A stretch of 57,573 nucleotides of DNA, taken from assembly GCA_031367895.1 (NCBI GenBank), contig JANLQP010000007.1, forward strand, positions 1 through 57,573. Reading direction: 5' to 3'. Every line of letters begins with the position of its first letter. Position 1 is the first letter of the stretch. This stretch comes from Ga0077555 sp031367895. Lineage in GTDB: Bacteria; Pseudomonadota; Alphaproteobacteria; Rhizobiales; Hyphomicrobiaceae. The notes under the pieces were generated by a model. That model did not search any database and had not been told where the DNA came from. It was given only the letters and a program-made list of their open reading frames with translations. Made by a program: the position numbers and the translations under genes. Shown piece by piece: positions 24,045 through 32,463 of the stretch.

Positions 24045-24785
24045 TCACTGGGCCAGGAAACCGCCGTCGACGACGAGTTCGGTGCCGGTGATGTAGGAAG
24101 CCTCATCCGAGGCGAGGAACAGGTTGGCGTTCGCGACTTCCTCGACGCGGCCCTCACGTCGCAGCGGTACCGCGCGCAGCATACGGGCGCGCACTTCCGG
24201 ATCGGCACTCATGCGCGAGGTCTGCATCGCCGGCATCAAACCGGGGTGCACCGAGTTGCAGCGGATGCCGTCCTTGGCGAACTGCACGGCGGTGGCCTTC
24301 GTCATCATGCGCACCGCGCCTTTGGCCGCGTTGTAACCCATGTGCACGAAAGCCTGCCCCGCAATGCCGGAAATCGAGGAGATGTTGACGATTGATCCGG
24401 CCTTGGTCTTCTGCATCACGGGGATGATCGTGCGCAGACCGAGGAACACACCCTTGGCGTTGACCGACATCTGCTGATCCCAGGTCGCCATGCTCAGCAG
24501 GTCCGGATCGCTACCAGAAACGCCGGCGTTGTTGATCAGCACGTCGATGCGGCCGTGCGCTTTGACAGCCGCTTCGGCCAGCGCCGTCCATTGCTCCTCG
24601 CTCGTGACATCCAAGTGCACGAACTTCGCGGCGCCGCCGATCTCCTTGGCGAGCGCCTCACCGTCCTTGTCGTTGAGGTCGGCGATGAAGACCTTGGCGC
24701 CTTCGCGCGCGAAAACGCGCGCTGTCGAGGCGCCCATGCCCGCAGCGCCGCCCGTCACGATGGCAACCTTGTCCTTGAGACGCAT
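24045..24785 (-). CDS. SDR-family oxidoreductase
   Basis: A 246-residue classical short-chain dehydrogenase. Cofactor motif TGGAAGMG (11-18), NNAG (about 86-89), catalytic Ser in NISSISG, and the YNAAK active-site pair are all present, with the C-terminal GTELVVDGGF. An Asp after the second strand (ADLND) suggests preference for NAD. The substrate is an alcohol, ketone or hydroxyacyl compound that cannot be specified. The ATG at 24785 follows GGGAG. It precedes gcdH on the same strand with a 98-base spacer. Confidence 0.92.
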   Translation of the reverse strand: MRLKDKVAIVTGGAAGMGASTARVFAREGAKVFIADLNDKDGEALAKEIGGAAKFVHLDVTSEEQWTALAEAAVKAHGRIDVLINNAGVSGSDPDLLSMATWDQQMSVNAKGVFLGLRTIIPVMQKTKAGSIVNISSISGIAGQAFVHMGYNAAKGAVRMMTKATAVQFAKDGIRCNSVHPGLMPAMQTSRMSADPEVRARMLRAVPLRREGRVEEVANANLFLASDEASYITGTELVVDGGFLAQ

Positions 24786-24995
24786 GACTTACTCCCTGAT
24801 CGATCCGACATTCATCAACGTCGATCCTGCTTGCCGCCTGACACAATGCGAACTGGCCGTGGCTCGCGGAGCACATGGCGGCAGAGTAGCGGCAAAATTC
24901 ACAGGCATTGCTTGCTGAACAGGGAGGAGTATCGCAAGTTGCCAACACGTCGGGAAGTGCAAACCTACGATTCGAGAGACCAGGATACAAAATCC

Positions 24996-25322
24996 ATGCT
25001 GAAAAAGCTCTGGCTTGCAGCCGCGCTGGCGGCCGGCACCCTCATCGCACCAGGCACGACAGCGTCAGTTGACGCGGCACAGTTGCCGGCGCTCGGCGGC
25101 ATCGTCGATGACAGCGGCGTTGTCGATGTCCGTTATCGCGGCGGTGGCTATCGGGGCGGCGGTCGCTACTACTATGGCGGCGCTCCGTACATCTACGTCG
25201 GCCCGCCCGTCGCTTATTACGGCTACAGCACTTACTCCGGCGGCTATTGCGCCACCCTTCTCCGACGCGCCCGCGATACCGGAAGCCGCTATTGGTGGAG
25301 CCGCTACCGCAACGAGTGCTGA
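24996..25322 (+). CDS. Small exported Gly/Tyr-rich protein of unknown function
   Basis: A 108-residue protein with a clear signal peptide (MLKKLWLAAALAAGTLIAP, cleavage near SVDAA). The mature part has a YRGGGYRGGGRYYYGG repeat-like stretch, then PYIYVGPPVAYYGY and a C-terminal half with two cysteines (GGYCATLLRRARDTG ... RYRNEC). Such small Gly/Tyr-rich secreted proteins are common in Bradyrhizobium relatives and have no known role. The frame is open far upstream, but ATG 24996 is the only start giving a signal peptide. Confidence 0.75.
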   Translation: MLKKLWLAAALAAGTLIAPGTTASVDAAQLPALGGIVDDSGVVDVRYRGGGYRGGGRYYYGGAPYIYVGPPVAYYGYSTYSGGYCATLLRRARDTGSRYWWSRYRNEC

Positions 25323-25398
25323 TCAGCGGCCGATTGCCTGCAATCCAGGGCGCGCAGCACGAGCTGGGCGCCCTCATCTTTTGGAGTCTTGAGGTCTC

Positions 25399-25434
25399 AA
25401 AAAAACGCCGGCTGCATGGGGGATGCAACCGGCG
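25399..25434 (-). terminator. Rho-independent terminator (leftward)
   Basis: Read on the minus strand: stem CGCCGG-xx-GCAT / ATGC-xx-CCGGCG (25406-25434) with a GGGGG-type loop, followed immediately by seven T residues (plus-strand A run 25399-25405). It lies about 220 bases downstream of the receiver-like gene and would end its transcript. Confidence 0.75.
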
Positions 25435-25501
25435 GGGTACAGGACCAGTTCTGTTACGCGGGGATACAACGCCAAGTCATGGGGTGACTGGCCACGCCAA
25501 G

Positions 25502-25564
25502 AACGCAACACACGCGACGAAAGCAACACACGCGACCACCGCAACGCACGCAACTAACGCCACA
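25502..25564. repeat. 18-bp tandem repeat, about 3.5 copies
   Basis: Units of the form AACGCAACACACGCGACG repeat with small changes from 25502 to 25564. In the rightward frame the units read xATHAT. The repeat sits between convergent genes, upstream (in leftward sense) of the terminator at 25399-25434, so it would be in the 3' part of the receiver-like gene's transcript. Confidence 0.75.
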
Positions 25565-25651
25565 CTGCCGTAAATCTTGGCCGCGGCAGGTTGCACTGCC
25601 TCGACCTGTCAACGGTGGGACATGCACACAAGGTGCATATCCCTGAAGGGT

Positions 25652-26095
25652 TCATTGCCCGGTCGAGCAGCGTTGGGCAAAGGCCGTTATGACCTGATCG
25701 ATGGTTGCCTGGAGCCTCTTGGCGGACAACGTCGGCGCGGCCAAGGAAAGAACCGGGCATCCATCGAGCGCAGCGCCAAGCGCCGTGTTGATGTCTTTGG
25801 CATCGCGGTCACGCATGCTGGCGTCGATCAGCACGATATCGAACTCGTCAGCTTGGAGAGCAAAGCGGGCCGCAGCGACTGTTCCAGCTGTCGTAATCTG
25901 CGGCTCGAACAGCGACATATGCGTCAGCAGCCCCTCAGTGCGCCGCGACGCCGCGGCGTTCTCGACGATCAGGAGCACTTTGAGGCGCGGTGGCTCCAAA
26001 CTTGCCGGCTGCCAAGCGACATTCACTTCGAATGTCTCGCTCATGCCGGTGCCGTGGTTCATCGTCACATCGTACGTGCCGCTAAGCTCTAACAT
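25652..26095 (-). CDS. Response-regulator receiver-like protein, degenerate
   Basis: A 147-residue protein. Residues about 38-147 read as a receiver fold: VLLIVEN (41-46), a helix, and DIVLIDASM with a conserved Asp91 at the phosphorylation position. The acidic pair before the first helix is reduced to Glu45-Asn46, and no clear Thr/Lys pair follows, so normal phosphorylation is doubtful. The N-terminal 35 residues (LELSGTYDVTMNHGTGMSE) are of unknown origin. No kinase gene is adjacent. Start ATG 26095 is chosen over 26143 and 26044; the ribosome site is weak (GGGGGTG). Confidence 0.6.
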   Translation of the reverse strand: MLELSGTYDVTMNHGTGMSETFEVNVAWQPASLEPPRLKVLLIVENAAASRRTEGLLTHMSLFEPQITTAGTVAAARFALQADEFDIVLIDASMRDRDAKDINTALGAALDGCPVLSLAAPTLSAKRLQATIDQVITAFAQRCSTGQ

Positions 26096-26143
26096 TGGCA
26101 CCCCCAAAAACGAAACCGGCCCCACAGGGAACAGCAGCTCCAC

Positions 26144-26571
26144 GCAAGGCCGGCCAGATTACAAACGCTCGTCAGTTCAAGCCGGTACGGGTTTTTGCCC
26201 GCAACCTCCGCGGAGGTCTTTCCGTGCTCGGTTGTTGGAGGAAAGCTAGCGAATCAGCAGCACCGTGCGCAATCGTTTTTTTGCGCCTGTGGATAAACTG
26301 TGCACAACGCGATGCGCCGCGGTCCGGATCGTCCGGCCGCGGCTTGGTGACACTCTGCAGTGAGGATGGCTGCCGCCCGGTCGTGGGGGCTGATCGATTG
26401 TTTACGCCTCGAAATGCGGGTCGTTGGATTTACGATGACGACTACGGGCCTGAATAGTCAGGCAGAAAGGGCTGGCGGCGGTATTGTCGGCAGCGCGCCG
26501 CTTGGCGTCAACCACCGAATGCCGCAGAACTGCGGGCTGCAAAGCGGGCGACTTTCGCGGCGCTGATTTTC
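26144..26571. other. Intergenic region with one DnaA-box match
   Basis: No convincing gene. A T-rich stretch near 26274-26282 is followed by TGTGGATAA (26288-26296), a perfect DnaA-box 9-mer on the complementary strand, and by TGTGCACAA (26300-26308). The overlapping open frames have no recognisable content. Confidence 0.5.
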
Positions 26572-26790
26572 TCAGGCAGCTTTCTGATCGCACCGGAAGG
26601 CCTTGCCGGCAGCCGTCGCCGGGTCGATGCCACGGGCGACCTGGCGGCGGTACTCGGCCTCGGCCTGACGCGCGGCGAAAAGAGCCTCGATCACCTTCGA
26701 AACCGTGGAACGGATGCCGACGTTGCCACCACGGCCGGTCTTGGCTTCGGGTACGAAGTCCAGGGCGGCGCTCAATGTCTGGGTGCTCAT
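26572..26790 (-). CDS. Small conserved-looking protein of unknown function
   Basis: A 72-residue, Ala- and Arg-rich soluble protein. Sequence runs MSTQTLSAALDFVPEAK, a Gly-rich turn (TGRGGNVG), then a long amphipathic helix (TVSKVIEALFAARQAEAEYRRQVARG) and a short tail IDPATAAGKAFR. No family recognised. The start at 26790 has AGGA eight bases upstream, better than the ATG at 26856. No neighbours in operon distance; the gene stands alone between two spacers. Confidence 0.6.
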   Translation of the reverse strand: MSTQTLSAALDFVPEAKTGRGGNVGIRSTVSKVIEALFAARQAEAEYRRQVARGIDPATAAGKAFRCDQKAA

Positions 26791-26988
26791 GATCGTGTTC
26801 CTCGCTACGGCAGCGCATGGTTGTCTTCTGCCGTACTGCAACATGGCATCTGGCATGCCAGATCGCTACGCACGAGAGCCCGCGCCAGACATGCGGAAAA
26901 CGCACGCCTCGAGCTAACCATTGATTCATATCCAGAATCTTCAGCCTGCCGCAAACGGGTTGCTGGCGAGGCCACCCGCTTGCCTCGC

Positions 26989-27399
26989 TTACGTCTTGAT
27001 CGTCAGCGTTCCAGCCGCGGGATCGCAGGCCACCATCTCGCATGTGCGAACAGCGCTGGTGATGTCGACATCGAACCGGTCGATCAACGGAAGATCCGCG
27101 AATGCAGCCCCCTGCGCCATGATCGGATTGGCGAAGTTCAGGATCAGCGCCTTTGGCGTGCGCCCACTCTGCACCATCTCGCGCAGCATCCAGGCCGTCG
27201 CGACACCGCCCTTGGCGATGTTGAGCACCAGGATCTTGCCGACATAACTCTGGCCGACCAGCTTATGCGCTGGCCGCGAGAAGATGCCCTTCGTCAGGTC
27301 CAGGTCGTAGCGCGCCGAGAAATTGTCGGCCGCGACCAGCGCCTCGCCTTCGACCGCGACGCCGGGCCCTGGATGGCCGCGATATATGCGTGTGCTCAT
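26989..27399 (-). CDS. Aconitase X swivel-domain subunit (DUF126)
   Basis: A 136-residue small subunit of an aconitase X (AcnX) enzyme. Family motifs are RIYRGHPGPGVAVEGEALV, the catalytic-loop-like FSARYDLD and GIFSRPAHKLVGQSYVGKILVL, and a GGVATAW segment. In AcnX enzymes the swivel domain carries the catalytic serine loop and pairs with the iron-sulfur subunit. The ATG at 27399 overlaps the stop of the large subunit (ATGA, 27396-27399), so the two are translationally coupled and made in equal amounts. The upstream in-frame ATG at 27450 would add an Arg-rich tail and is rejected. Confidence 0.92.
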   Translation of the reverse strand: MSTRIYRGHPGPGVAVEGEALVAADNFSARYDLDLTKGIFSRPAHKLVGQSYVGKILVLNIAKGGVATAWMLREMVQSGRTPKALILNFANPIMAQGAAFADLPLIDRFDVDITSAVRTCEMVACDPAAGTLTIKT

Positions 27400-28658
27400 G
27401 CCCCGCCTCCAGCGCCGACGATGCGGCCGGCGACGGCGCTCGCGACGCACGTCTCCATGGTTTCCAGCATCGGCTCATAGCCGTAGCCACCGAGGATGTT
27501 GACGATCTTTGCCGAGTTCGACATCAGCCGCGTCCAGCCGTTCGCCTGCCCGATCTCGCGCGCGTACATCTGGTAGAAGCAGACGCCTGAGAGCACGGTC
27601 GCGCCCGAGCCCTCGATTTTGGCGGTGATCCCCATGCGGTCGGCCGCCGACTTGATGTCCGGCGAGGTGGCAGCCAACAGCGTCACCTTCCGATTGATCT
27701 GCCGCCCATCGAGCAATTCGGCGAGCGTCCGCATCTCGAACAGCGACAACTGCGGCGCCGCAAACACGACGACGTCCAGCTTGTCGTCCTTCGGCCGGTA
27801 CGACGCCATCAGCGCGTCGATGTCCTTCAGCCCGAGCTTACGGGCGGCGGGCAGCGGGCCGTCGAACACGGCTTTGAGATCTGGCGCCTCGGGCGTGATG
27901 CCGACCATGTGGAACAGCGGCGTCGAGCCGAAGCTCGCGAGCGCGGCGCCGAACTGCTTGATCTCGTCGGAGGTGATGGGACGGTCGATGCCGGTGATGA
28001 CGGGCACCTCCCAATACGACGTCATGGCACGGCCGACGATGCCGCCAAGCGCGCCCCATTCCGCGAGATCGCGCGGGCGCTCCGTCATCTCGAACAATGT
28101 CGTACCACGCCGCTTCTCGGGCAGATGGAAGCCGTAGCGCGGCGTCCGCCCCGTGAGCGCTGCCGCCAGCGCCGAAGGCCCACCTTCGAAATTCGTGCGC
28201 GCGCCTTGCACGCTGTTGGCATAGATCGACGAGCCCGTGTCGCCGAAGGCCACGTGCTCACCGTGCACCGGCGGCATGATCGACTGATAGTTGATACACG
28301 TGTTGGTCATCAGCACGCCCATCGCCTCGAACGCGGCCGTCGCGCGGCGCTCGAGATCGGCCATGGCGTCGGTTTGGCCAAGGCGCTTGTAGGCCGCGAA
28401 ATCGACACCGCGCGGGTCCGTCACCGTCGGGATGCGCACGCGGCGCTCAGCCGCCGGCAGCTTCGCCACCGTTTCCAGCCACGTGACACCCGAGGGACCC
28501 AGCGCCTCGGGGTCCGCCATGATGTGCACCTGGGACACAGCGACTGTGTCTGCCGCGTCGAAAAAGCGACCGACCTTGACGATCTGCTGCATGGCGAACT
28601 GCCTCGCCGGCCCCTCGGCGCCAGCCAGCATCGCCTGCTCGTGTTGGTCAAGTTTCAT
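27396..28658 (-). CDS. Aconitase X catalytic subunit
   Basis: A 420-residue large subunit of aconitase X (DUF521). Landmarks are the N-terminal MKLDQHEQAMLAGAEGPARQ, MTNTCINYQ with a probable cluster cysteine, FGDTGSSIYANSVQGARTN, GRTPRYGFHL, and the later VLSGVCFYQM cysteine. Characterised family members dehydrate cis-3-hydroxy-L-proline (bacteria) or mevalonate 5-phosphate (archaea), using an iron-sulfur cluster. The bacterial context favours a hydroxyproline-like or other hydroxy acid substrate, but no proline catabolic gene is next to it. ATG 28658 follows GAGAGGG; longer frames are not homologous. Confidence 0.93.
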   Translation of the reverse strand: MKLDQHEQAMLAGAEGPARQFAMQQIVKVGRFFDAADTVAVSQVHIMADPEALGPSGVTWLETVAKLPAAERRVRIPTVTDPRGVDFAAYKRLGQTDAMADLERRATAAFEAMGVLMTNTCINYQSIMPPVHGEHVAFGDTGSSIYANSVQGARTNFEGGPSALAAALTGRTPRYGFHLPEKRRGTTLFEMTERPRDLAEWGALGGIVGRAMTSYWEVPVITGIDRPITSDEIKQFGAALASFGSTPLFHMVGITPEAPDLKAVFDGPLPAARKLGLKDIDALMASYRPKDDKLDVVVFAAPQLSLFEMRTLAELLDGRQINRKVTLLAATSPDIKSAADRMGITAKIEGSGATVLSGVCFYQMYAREIGQANGWTRLMSNSAKIVNILGGYGYEPMLETMETCVASAVAGRIVGAGGGA

Positions 28659-28767
28659 CGCGCGCCCTCTCGACTGCCCCGTCGTTATGGCGCAACCGAC
28701 TGCAGCCGCGCAACGGTGCGATGCGATACCGCCATGCGGAACGCTGGACGTTACACCCGCCTGCTCG

Positions 28768-29625
28768 TCAGCGACCGAGGGGTAATTGCCTGATGTCGTT
28801 GATGCTAGCTCCGTATTGCGGGTGCTTGAAGAGATGAGCCAGAAAAACCTGCTCATGCCAGGGCTGTGGAATGTGGCCCTTGGCGTAACGTAGCCCTTTT
28901 ACGGAAGCGATCTTGATATCGGCGTGGACCGAGTTGAATTCGTGTACCGCGAGCAGCTCGCCGGTAAAATCGTTGAACGCCCAATCGAGGTCGCCGACCA
29001 TGTCGTCCAAAAAGCAGGCGACACGCGGCAGCAGATAGCGGCAATCGGACTCGAACAACTTCAAAATGGGCACCGTCGCCGTGTAATAGTCGACGTCGAT
29101 GCTGATGAACCCGATCGGCGCCGGCTGCACACGCTCACAGAAACCCGGCACGGTTTCAGCGACCGGACCAATACACAGCTTGGCGTGTTGAAGCCGCGCC
29201 TCGAGTGCCGCCAGATCCATCCTGAAGTCGCCGGCATCGAAGAGATACGGAAGATCTCGATAGTCGACAGCGGCCGGCAACCCCTCGCCCGTATCGAAGC
29301 CGTAGATATCGATCCCGACGCCGGTTTCCTTCTCGACGAAAGCGCCATGCCGTTCCAGCGACACCAGGCCATTGCCGCCCGCGACCCCGAATTCGATCGC
29401 CGAAATGCGCTTGTGGCCGAGCTTGGCCGCCAGTCGCGCGGCATGCAGAAGGCAATGCCCAAAATGCGGACGGTCAATGCTTCGGAAGTTGATCTTGGCG
29501 GAATACGGGAGGAAGTTGAAAGCCATATCCATCACGCGCAGCACTTGGTGGCGCAACGGCACCGGCTCGGCGAAGAATTTCATGATTTTCGCGGTGGGCC
29601 GGCTGGCGGTAATATTCGGCTGCAT
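28768..29625 (-). CDS. Putative SAM-dependent methyltransferase-like protein
   Basis: A 285-residue protein. EFGVAGGNGLVSLERHG (about 79-95) resembles a class I methyltransferase motif I, DIYGFDTGEGLP the second strand, and FISIDVDYYTATVPILKLF an acidic metal- or substrate-binding strand as in TylF/MycF-type O-methyltransferases. A further CFLDDMVGD element follows. The substrate is unknown; the domain is complete but the assignment rests on motif resemblance only. The gene stands alone, with the aconitase X operon further downstream on the same strand. ATG 29625 is the only early start. Confidence 0.68.
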   Translation of the reverse strand: MQPNITASRPTAKIMKFFAEPVPLRHQVLRVMDMAFNFLPYSAKINFRSIDRPHFGHCLLHAARLAAKLGHKRISAIEFGVAGGNGLVSLERHGAFVEKETGVGIDIYGFDTGEGLPAAVDYRDLPYLFDAGDFRMDLAALEARLQHAKLCIGPVAETVPGFCERVQPAPIGFISIDVDYYTATVPILKLFESDCRYLLPRVACFLDDMVGDLDWAFNDFTGELLAVHEFNSVHADIKIASVKGLRYAKGHIPQPWHEQVFLAHLFKHPQYGASINDIRQLPLGR

Positions 29626-29829
29626 CGGTGTCGGTCCCTGCCCTCATGTGTGTGCGACGGCAGTCTTCCAGAGTTCAGCCCTGTGCCAAACCGGGACTGT
29701 CCAAGATCGTTAACGCGACCAAACGCCACCGGCCCGCAAGCGGCGCAATGCGCTGCTCACGGGCCGGCTCTACATTGGGAAACTGCGATCGTGCCTGACA
29801 GATTCGGCACGTCGCCAATTTCCGTTCCC

Positions 29830-30624
29830 TCACTCCACGTAGTCGCCTTCCTTGCGGTCGAGGATGCGCTTCAGCGCGTCGAAATGACGGACGGCCGGCG
29901 GCGGATCGTACTTCGGCATGCCCTGGCTCATCTCGCTACTGTTCGTCGACTTGGTCTTGTTGACGATCTCGGGCGAAAGCTGCTTCAGGCGCTGGCCGGT
30001 CCACATGGCGAAGATCTGCACCTGCGCCACGCGCTCGATGTAGTAGAGGCGGTCATAGGCTTCGGCCACCGTCGCGCCGACGGTGGTCACGCCGTGGTTG
30101 GCCATAAACAGAATCGATTTGTCGCCAAGAACCTTCGCGAGCCGGTCACCCTCGGCCTGATCGAACGCCGGGCCGTCGTAGGCGTCGTCGTAGGCGATCT
30201 TGTTCATCAGGATCACCTCGGACTGGCCGATCTCCTTGATGCGGGGATCCTCGAGGCGCGTCAGCGCGCTGGTGTAAGGCATGTGCGTGTGGAAAACGGC
30301 CGCGCACTGCTTCGGCTTGGCGCGGTGCATCGGCATATGGATCGCGAACGCCGAGCGCTCGATGTCACCGAGCCCGCGCTTCAACTGGCCATCGAAGCCG
30401 ACTTCCATGAAGCTCGACGCCTTGACCTCGGACCAGTGCATGCCGAACGGGATCTGGTAGTAGCGGTCGGTGCGGCCGGGAACCAGCAGCGTCAAGTGGT
30501 TGAAGATGCCCTCGCTGAAGCCGTGCATGTAGGCGAGGCGATGGGCGGCCGCGAGATCGACGCGGGCCTGCCATTCCTGCGGGGTGCACTCGCTGCGCGT
30601 GGTGGGGCTGACCTTGAGTTGCAT
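29830..30624 (-). CDS. Class II aldolase/adducin family protein
   Basis: A 264-residue class II aldolase-type protein. The zinc-site histidines are in VFHTHMPYTSAL and ANHGVTTVG, as in fuculose-phosphate aldolase and ribulose-phosphate epimerase relatives. The N-terminus MQLKVSPTTRSECTPQEWQ is followed by DLAAAHRLAYMHGFSEGIFNH. It would split or decarboxylate a hydroxy acid or sugar phosphate; which cannot be told. ATG 30624 lies after GGAGGAG, an excellent ribosome site. The frame continues open to 31620, antisense to the ABC-F gene, and that part is discarded. Confidence 0.92.
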   Translation of the reverse strand: MQLKVSPTTRSECTPQEWQARVDLAAAHRLAYMHGFSEGIFNHLTLLVPGRTDRYYQIPFGMHWSEVKASSFMEVGFDGQLKRGLGDIERSAFAIHMPMHRAKPKQCAAVFHTHMPYTSALTRLEDPRIKEIGQSEVILMNKIAYDDAYDGPAFDQAEGDRLAKVLGDKSILFMANHGVTTVGATVAEAYDRLYYIERVAQVQIFAMWTGQRLKQLSPEIVNKTKSTNSSEMSQGMPKYDPPPAVRHFDALKRILDRKEGDYVE

Positions 30625-30840
30625 GGGTTTCTCCTCCGGGTTTGGGCCGTAGTTCCTTGGGGGCGACGCAAAACGACGAGCCGAGCTTAGCAAGCCCTTT
30701 GTCCGGACACGAGAGGGGATTTGCCGGTTGGTTGCCTGTCTGATTTTGCATACCAACCGGCTGACTTGGTGTTTTGTGTCGCTCTTCTTGGACCTGCAAC
30801 ATGTGCCATAAGGGCGCCGCAACCGGTTCCAGGGCGCCCC

Positions 30841-32463
30841 ATGATTCGTCTCGACAACATCAGCAAGCAGAACGGCCACCAGATCCTCTTTATCGAGGCG
30901 TCCGCGGCGCTCAACAAGGGCGAGAAGATCGGCCTCGTCGGCCCCAATGGCTCCGGCAAGACGACGCTGTTCCGCATGATCATCGGCGAGGAGACGCCCG
31001 ACGAGGGGCAGGTGTCCACCGATCGCGGCATCACGATCGGCTACTTCAGCCAGGACGTCGGCGATATGGCCGGCCGCAGCGCCGTCTCCGAGGTGATGGA
31101 CGGTGCAGGCCCGGTGAGCGCGGTCGCTGTCGAGTTGAAGGAGCTCGAGGGCGCCATGGCCGATCCGGCCCGTGCGGGCGAGTTGGAGGGCATCGTTGCA
31201 CGCTATGGCGAAGTGCAGGGGCGCTTCGAGGAACTGGACGGTTACGCCCAGGACGGACGGGCGCGCGAAGTCCTCGCCGGTCTCGGGTTCAGCCACGAGA
31301 TGATGGACGGCGACGTCGGCGCGCTGTCGGGCGGCTGGAAGATGCGCGTGGCGCTGGCCCGCATCCTGCTCATGCGGCCCGATGCCATGCTGCTGGACGA
31401 ACCGAGCAACCATCTGGATCTCGAAAGCCTGATCTGGCTCGAGGCCTTCCTCAAGGGCTACGAGGGTGCGTTGTTCATGACCTCGCACGACCGCGCCTTC
31501 ATGAACCGCATCATCGACAAGATCGTCGAGATCGATGGCGGCGCATTGACGACGTACACGGGAAACTACGAGTTCTACGAGCAGCAGCGCGCACAGGCCG
31601 AAAAGCAGCAGCAGGCGCAATTCGAGCGCCAGCAGGCGATGCTGGCCAAGGAAATCAAGTTCATCGAGCGGTTCAAAGCGCGCGCCTCACACGCGGCGCA
31701 GGTGCAGAGCCGGGTGAAAAAACTCGAGAAGATCGACCGGGTCGAACCGCCGAAGCGCCGCCAGTCCGTGGCCTTCAAGTTCGTCGCCCCGCCGCGCTCG
31801 GGCGAGGATGTGGTGGCCATGAAGAAGGTGAGTAAGGGCTATGGCAGCCGCCGCATCTACGACGGCCTGGACTTCGTCGTCCGCCGCCGTGAGCGCTGGT
31901 GCGTGATGGGCATCAACGGCGCCGGAAAGTCGACGCTGCTGAAGTTGATCGCCGGCGCCACCGAGCCGGACGACGGCAAGGTGGCACTCGGCGGCAGCGT
32001 GAAGATGGGCTACTTCGCACAGCACGCGATGGATCTGCTGGAGGGCGAACGCACGATATTTCAGTCCCTGGAAGATCAGTTCCCGCAAGCGGGGCAGGGC
32101 GCGCTGCGCACGCTCGCCGGTTGCTTTGGCTTTTCCGGCGACGAGATCGAGAAGAAATGCCGCGTGCTGTCAGGCGGCGAGAAGGCGCGGCTTGTCATGG
32201 CGCTGTTGTTGTTCGACCCGCCGAACTTTCTGGTGCTGGATGAGCCGACGAACCACTTGGATCTCGCCACCAAGGAGATGCTGATCACGGCGCTTAGCGA
32301 ATACGAGGGCACTATGCTGTTCGTCAGCCACGATCGGCATTTTCTGGCCGCACTCTCCAATCGGGTGCTGGAACTGACGCCAGACGGCGTTCACCAATAC
32401 GGTGGCGGTTACACGGAGTACGTGGCGCGCACGGGCCAGGAGGCACCGGGGCTACGCCACTGA
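30841..32463 (+). CDS. ABC-F family ATP-binding protein
   Basis: A 540-residue protein with two ABC domains and no membrane segments. Walker A motifs are GPNGSGKTT (about 37-45) and GINGAGKST (about 356-364); signature motifs are LSGGWKMRVALAR and LSGGEKARLVMAL; Walker B motifs are MLLDEPSNHLDL and LVLDEPTNHLDL. The linker (about 235-315) with a Gln/Arg-rich helix is the P-site tRNA interaction motif of this family. ABC-F proteins such as Uup and EttA act on the ribosome. Two domains and the NHLDL ends resemble Uup-like members. Starts at ATG 30841; the open frame upstream is non-homologous. Confidence 0.93.
   Translation: MIRLDNISKQNGHQILFIEASAALNKGEKIGLVGPNGSGKTTLFRMIIGEETPDEGQVSTDRGITIGYFSQDVGDMAGRSAVSEVMDGAGPVSAVAVELKELEGAMADPARAGELEGIVARYGEVQGRFEELDGYAQDGRAREVLAGLGFSHEMMDGDVGALSGGWKMRVALARILLMRPDAMLLDEPSNHLDLESLIWLEAFLKGYEGALFMTSHDRAFMNRIIDKIVEIDGGALTTYTGNYEFYEQQRAQAEKQQQAQFERQQAMLAKEIKFIERFKARASHAAQVQSRVKKLEKIDRVEPPKRRQSVAFKFVAPPRSGEDVVAMKKVSKGYGSRRIYDGLDFVVRRRERWCVMGINGAGKSTLLKLIAGATEPDDGKVALGGSVKMGYFAQHAMDLLEGERTIFQSLEDQFPQAGQGALRTLAGCFGFSGDEIEKKCRVLSGGEKARLVMALLLFDPPNFLVLDEPTNHLDLATKEMLITALSEYEGTMLFVSHDRHFLAALSNRVLELTPDGVHQYGGGYTEYVARTGQEAPGLRH

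Larger units (their letters stand above)
25323..25651. other. Intergenic region with terminator and 18-bp repeat
   Basis: Spacer between the convergent small secreted protein and receiver-like genes. It contains a leftward terminator (25399-25434) and 3.5 copies of an 18-bp repeat (25502-25564). No convincing gene is seen; a rightward frame across the repeat encodes a simple N/K/T-ATHAT pattern. Confidence 0.6.

Noticed and set aside
26288..26308. Possible replication origin
   Set aside because: Only one perfect DnaA box and no origin-linked genes (dnaA, hemE, parAB, gidA) nearby.
28924..30690. 588-residue rightward open frame
   Set aside because: Antisense to two genes with strong motif support; composition is that of a shadow frame.
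30625..31620. N-terminal extension of the class II aldolase frame
   Set aside because: Antisense to the ABC-F gene; the ATG at 30624 has an excellent ribosome site and gives the full family length.
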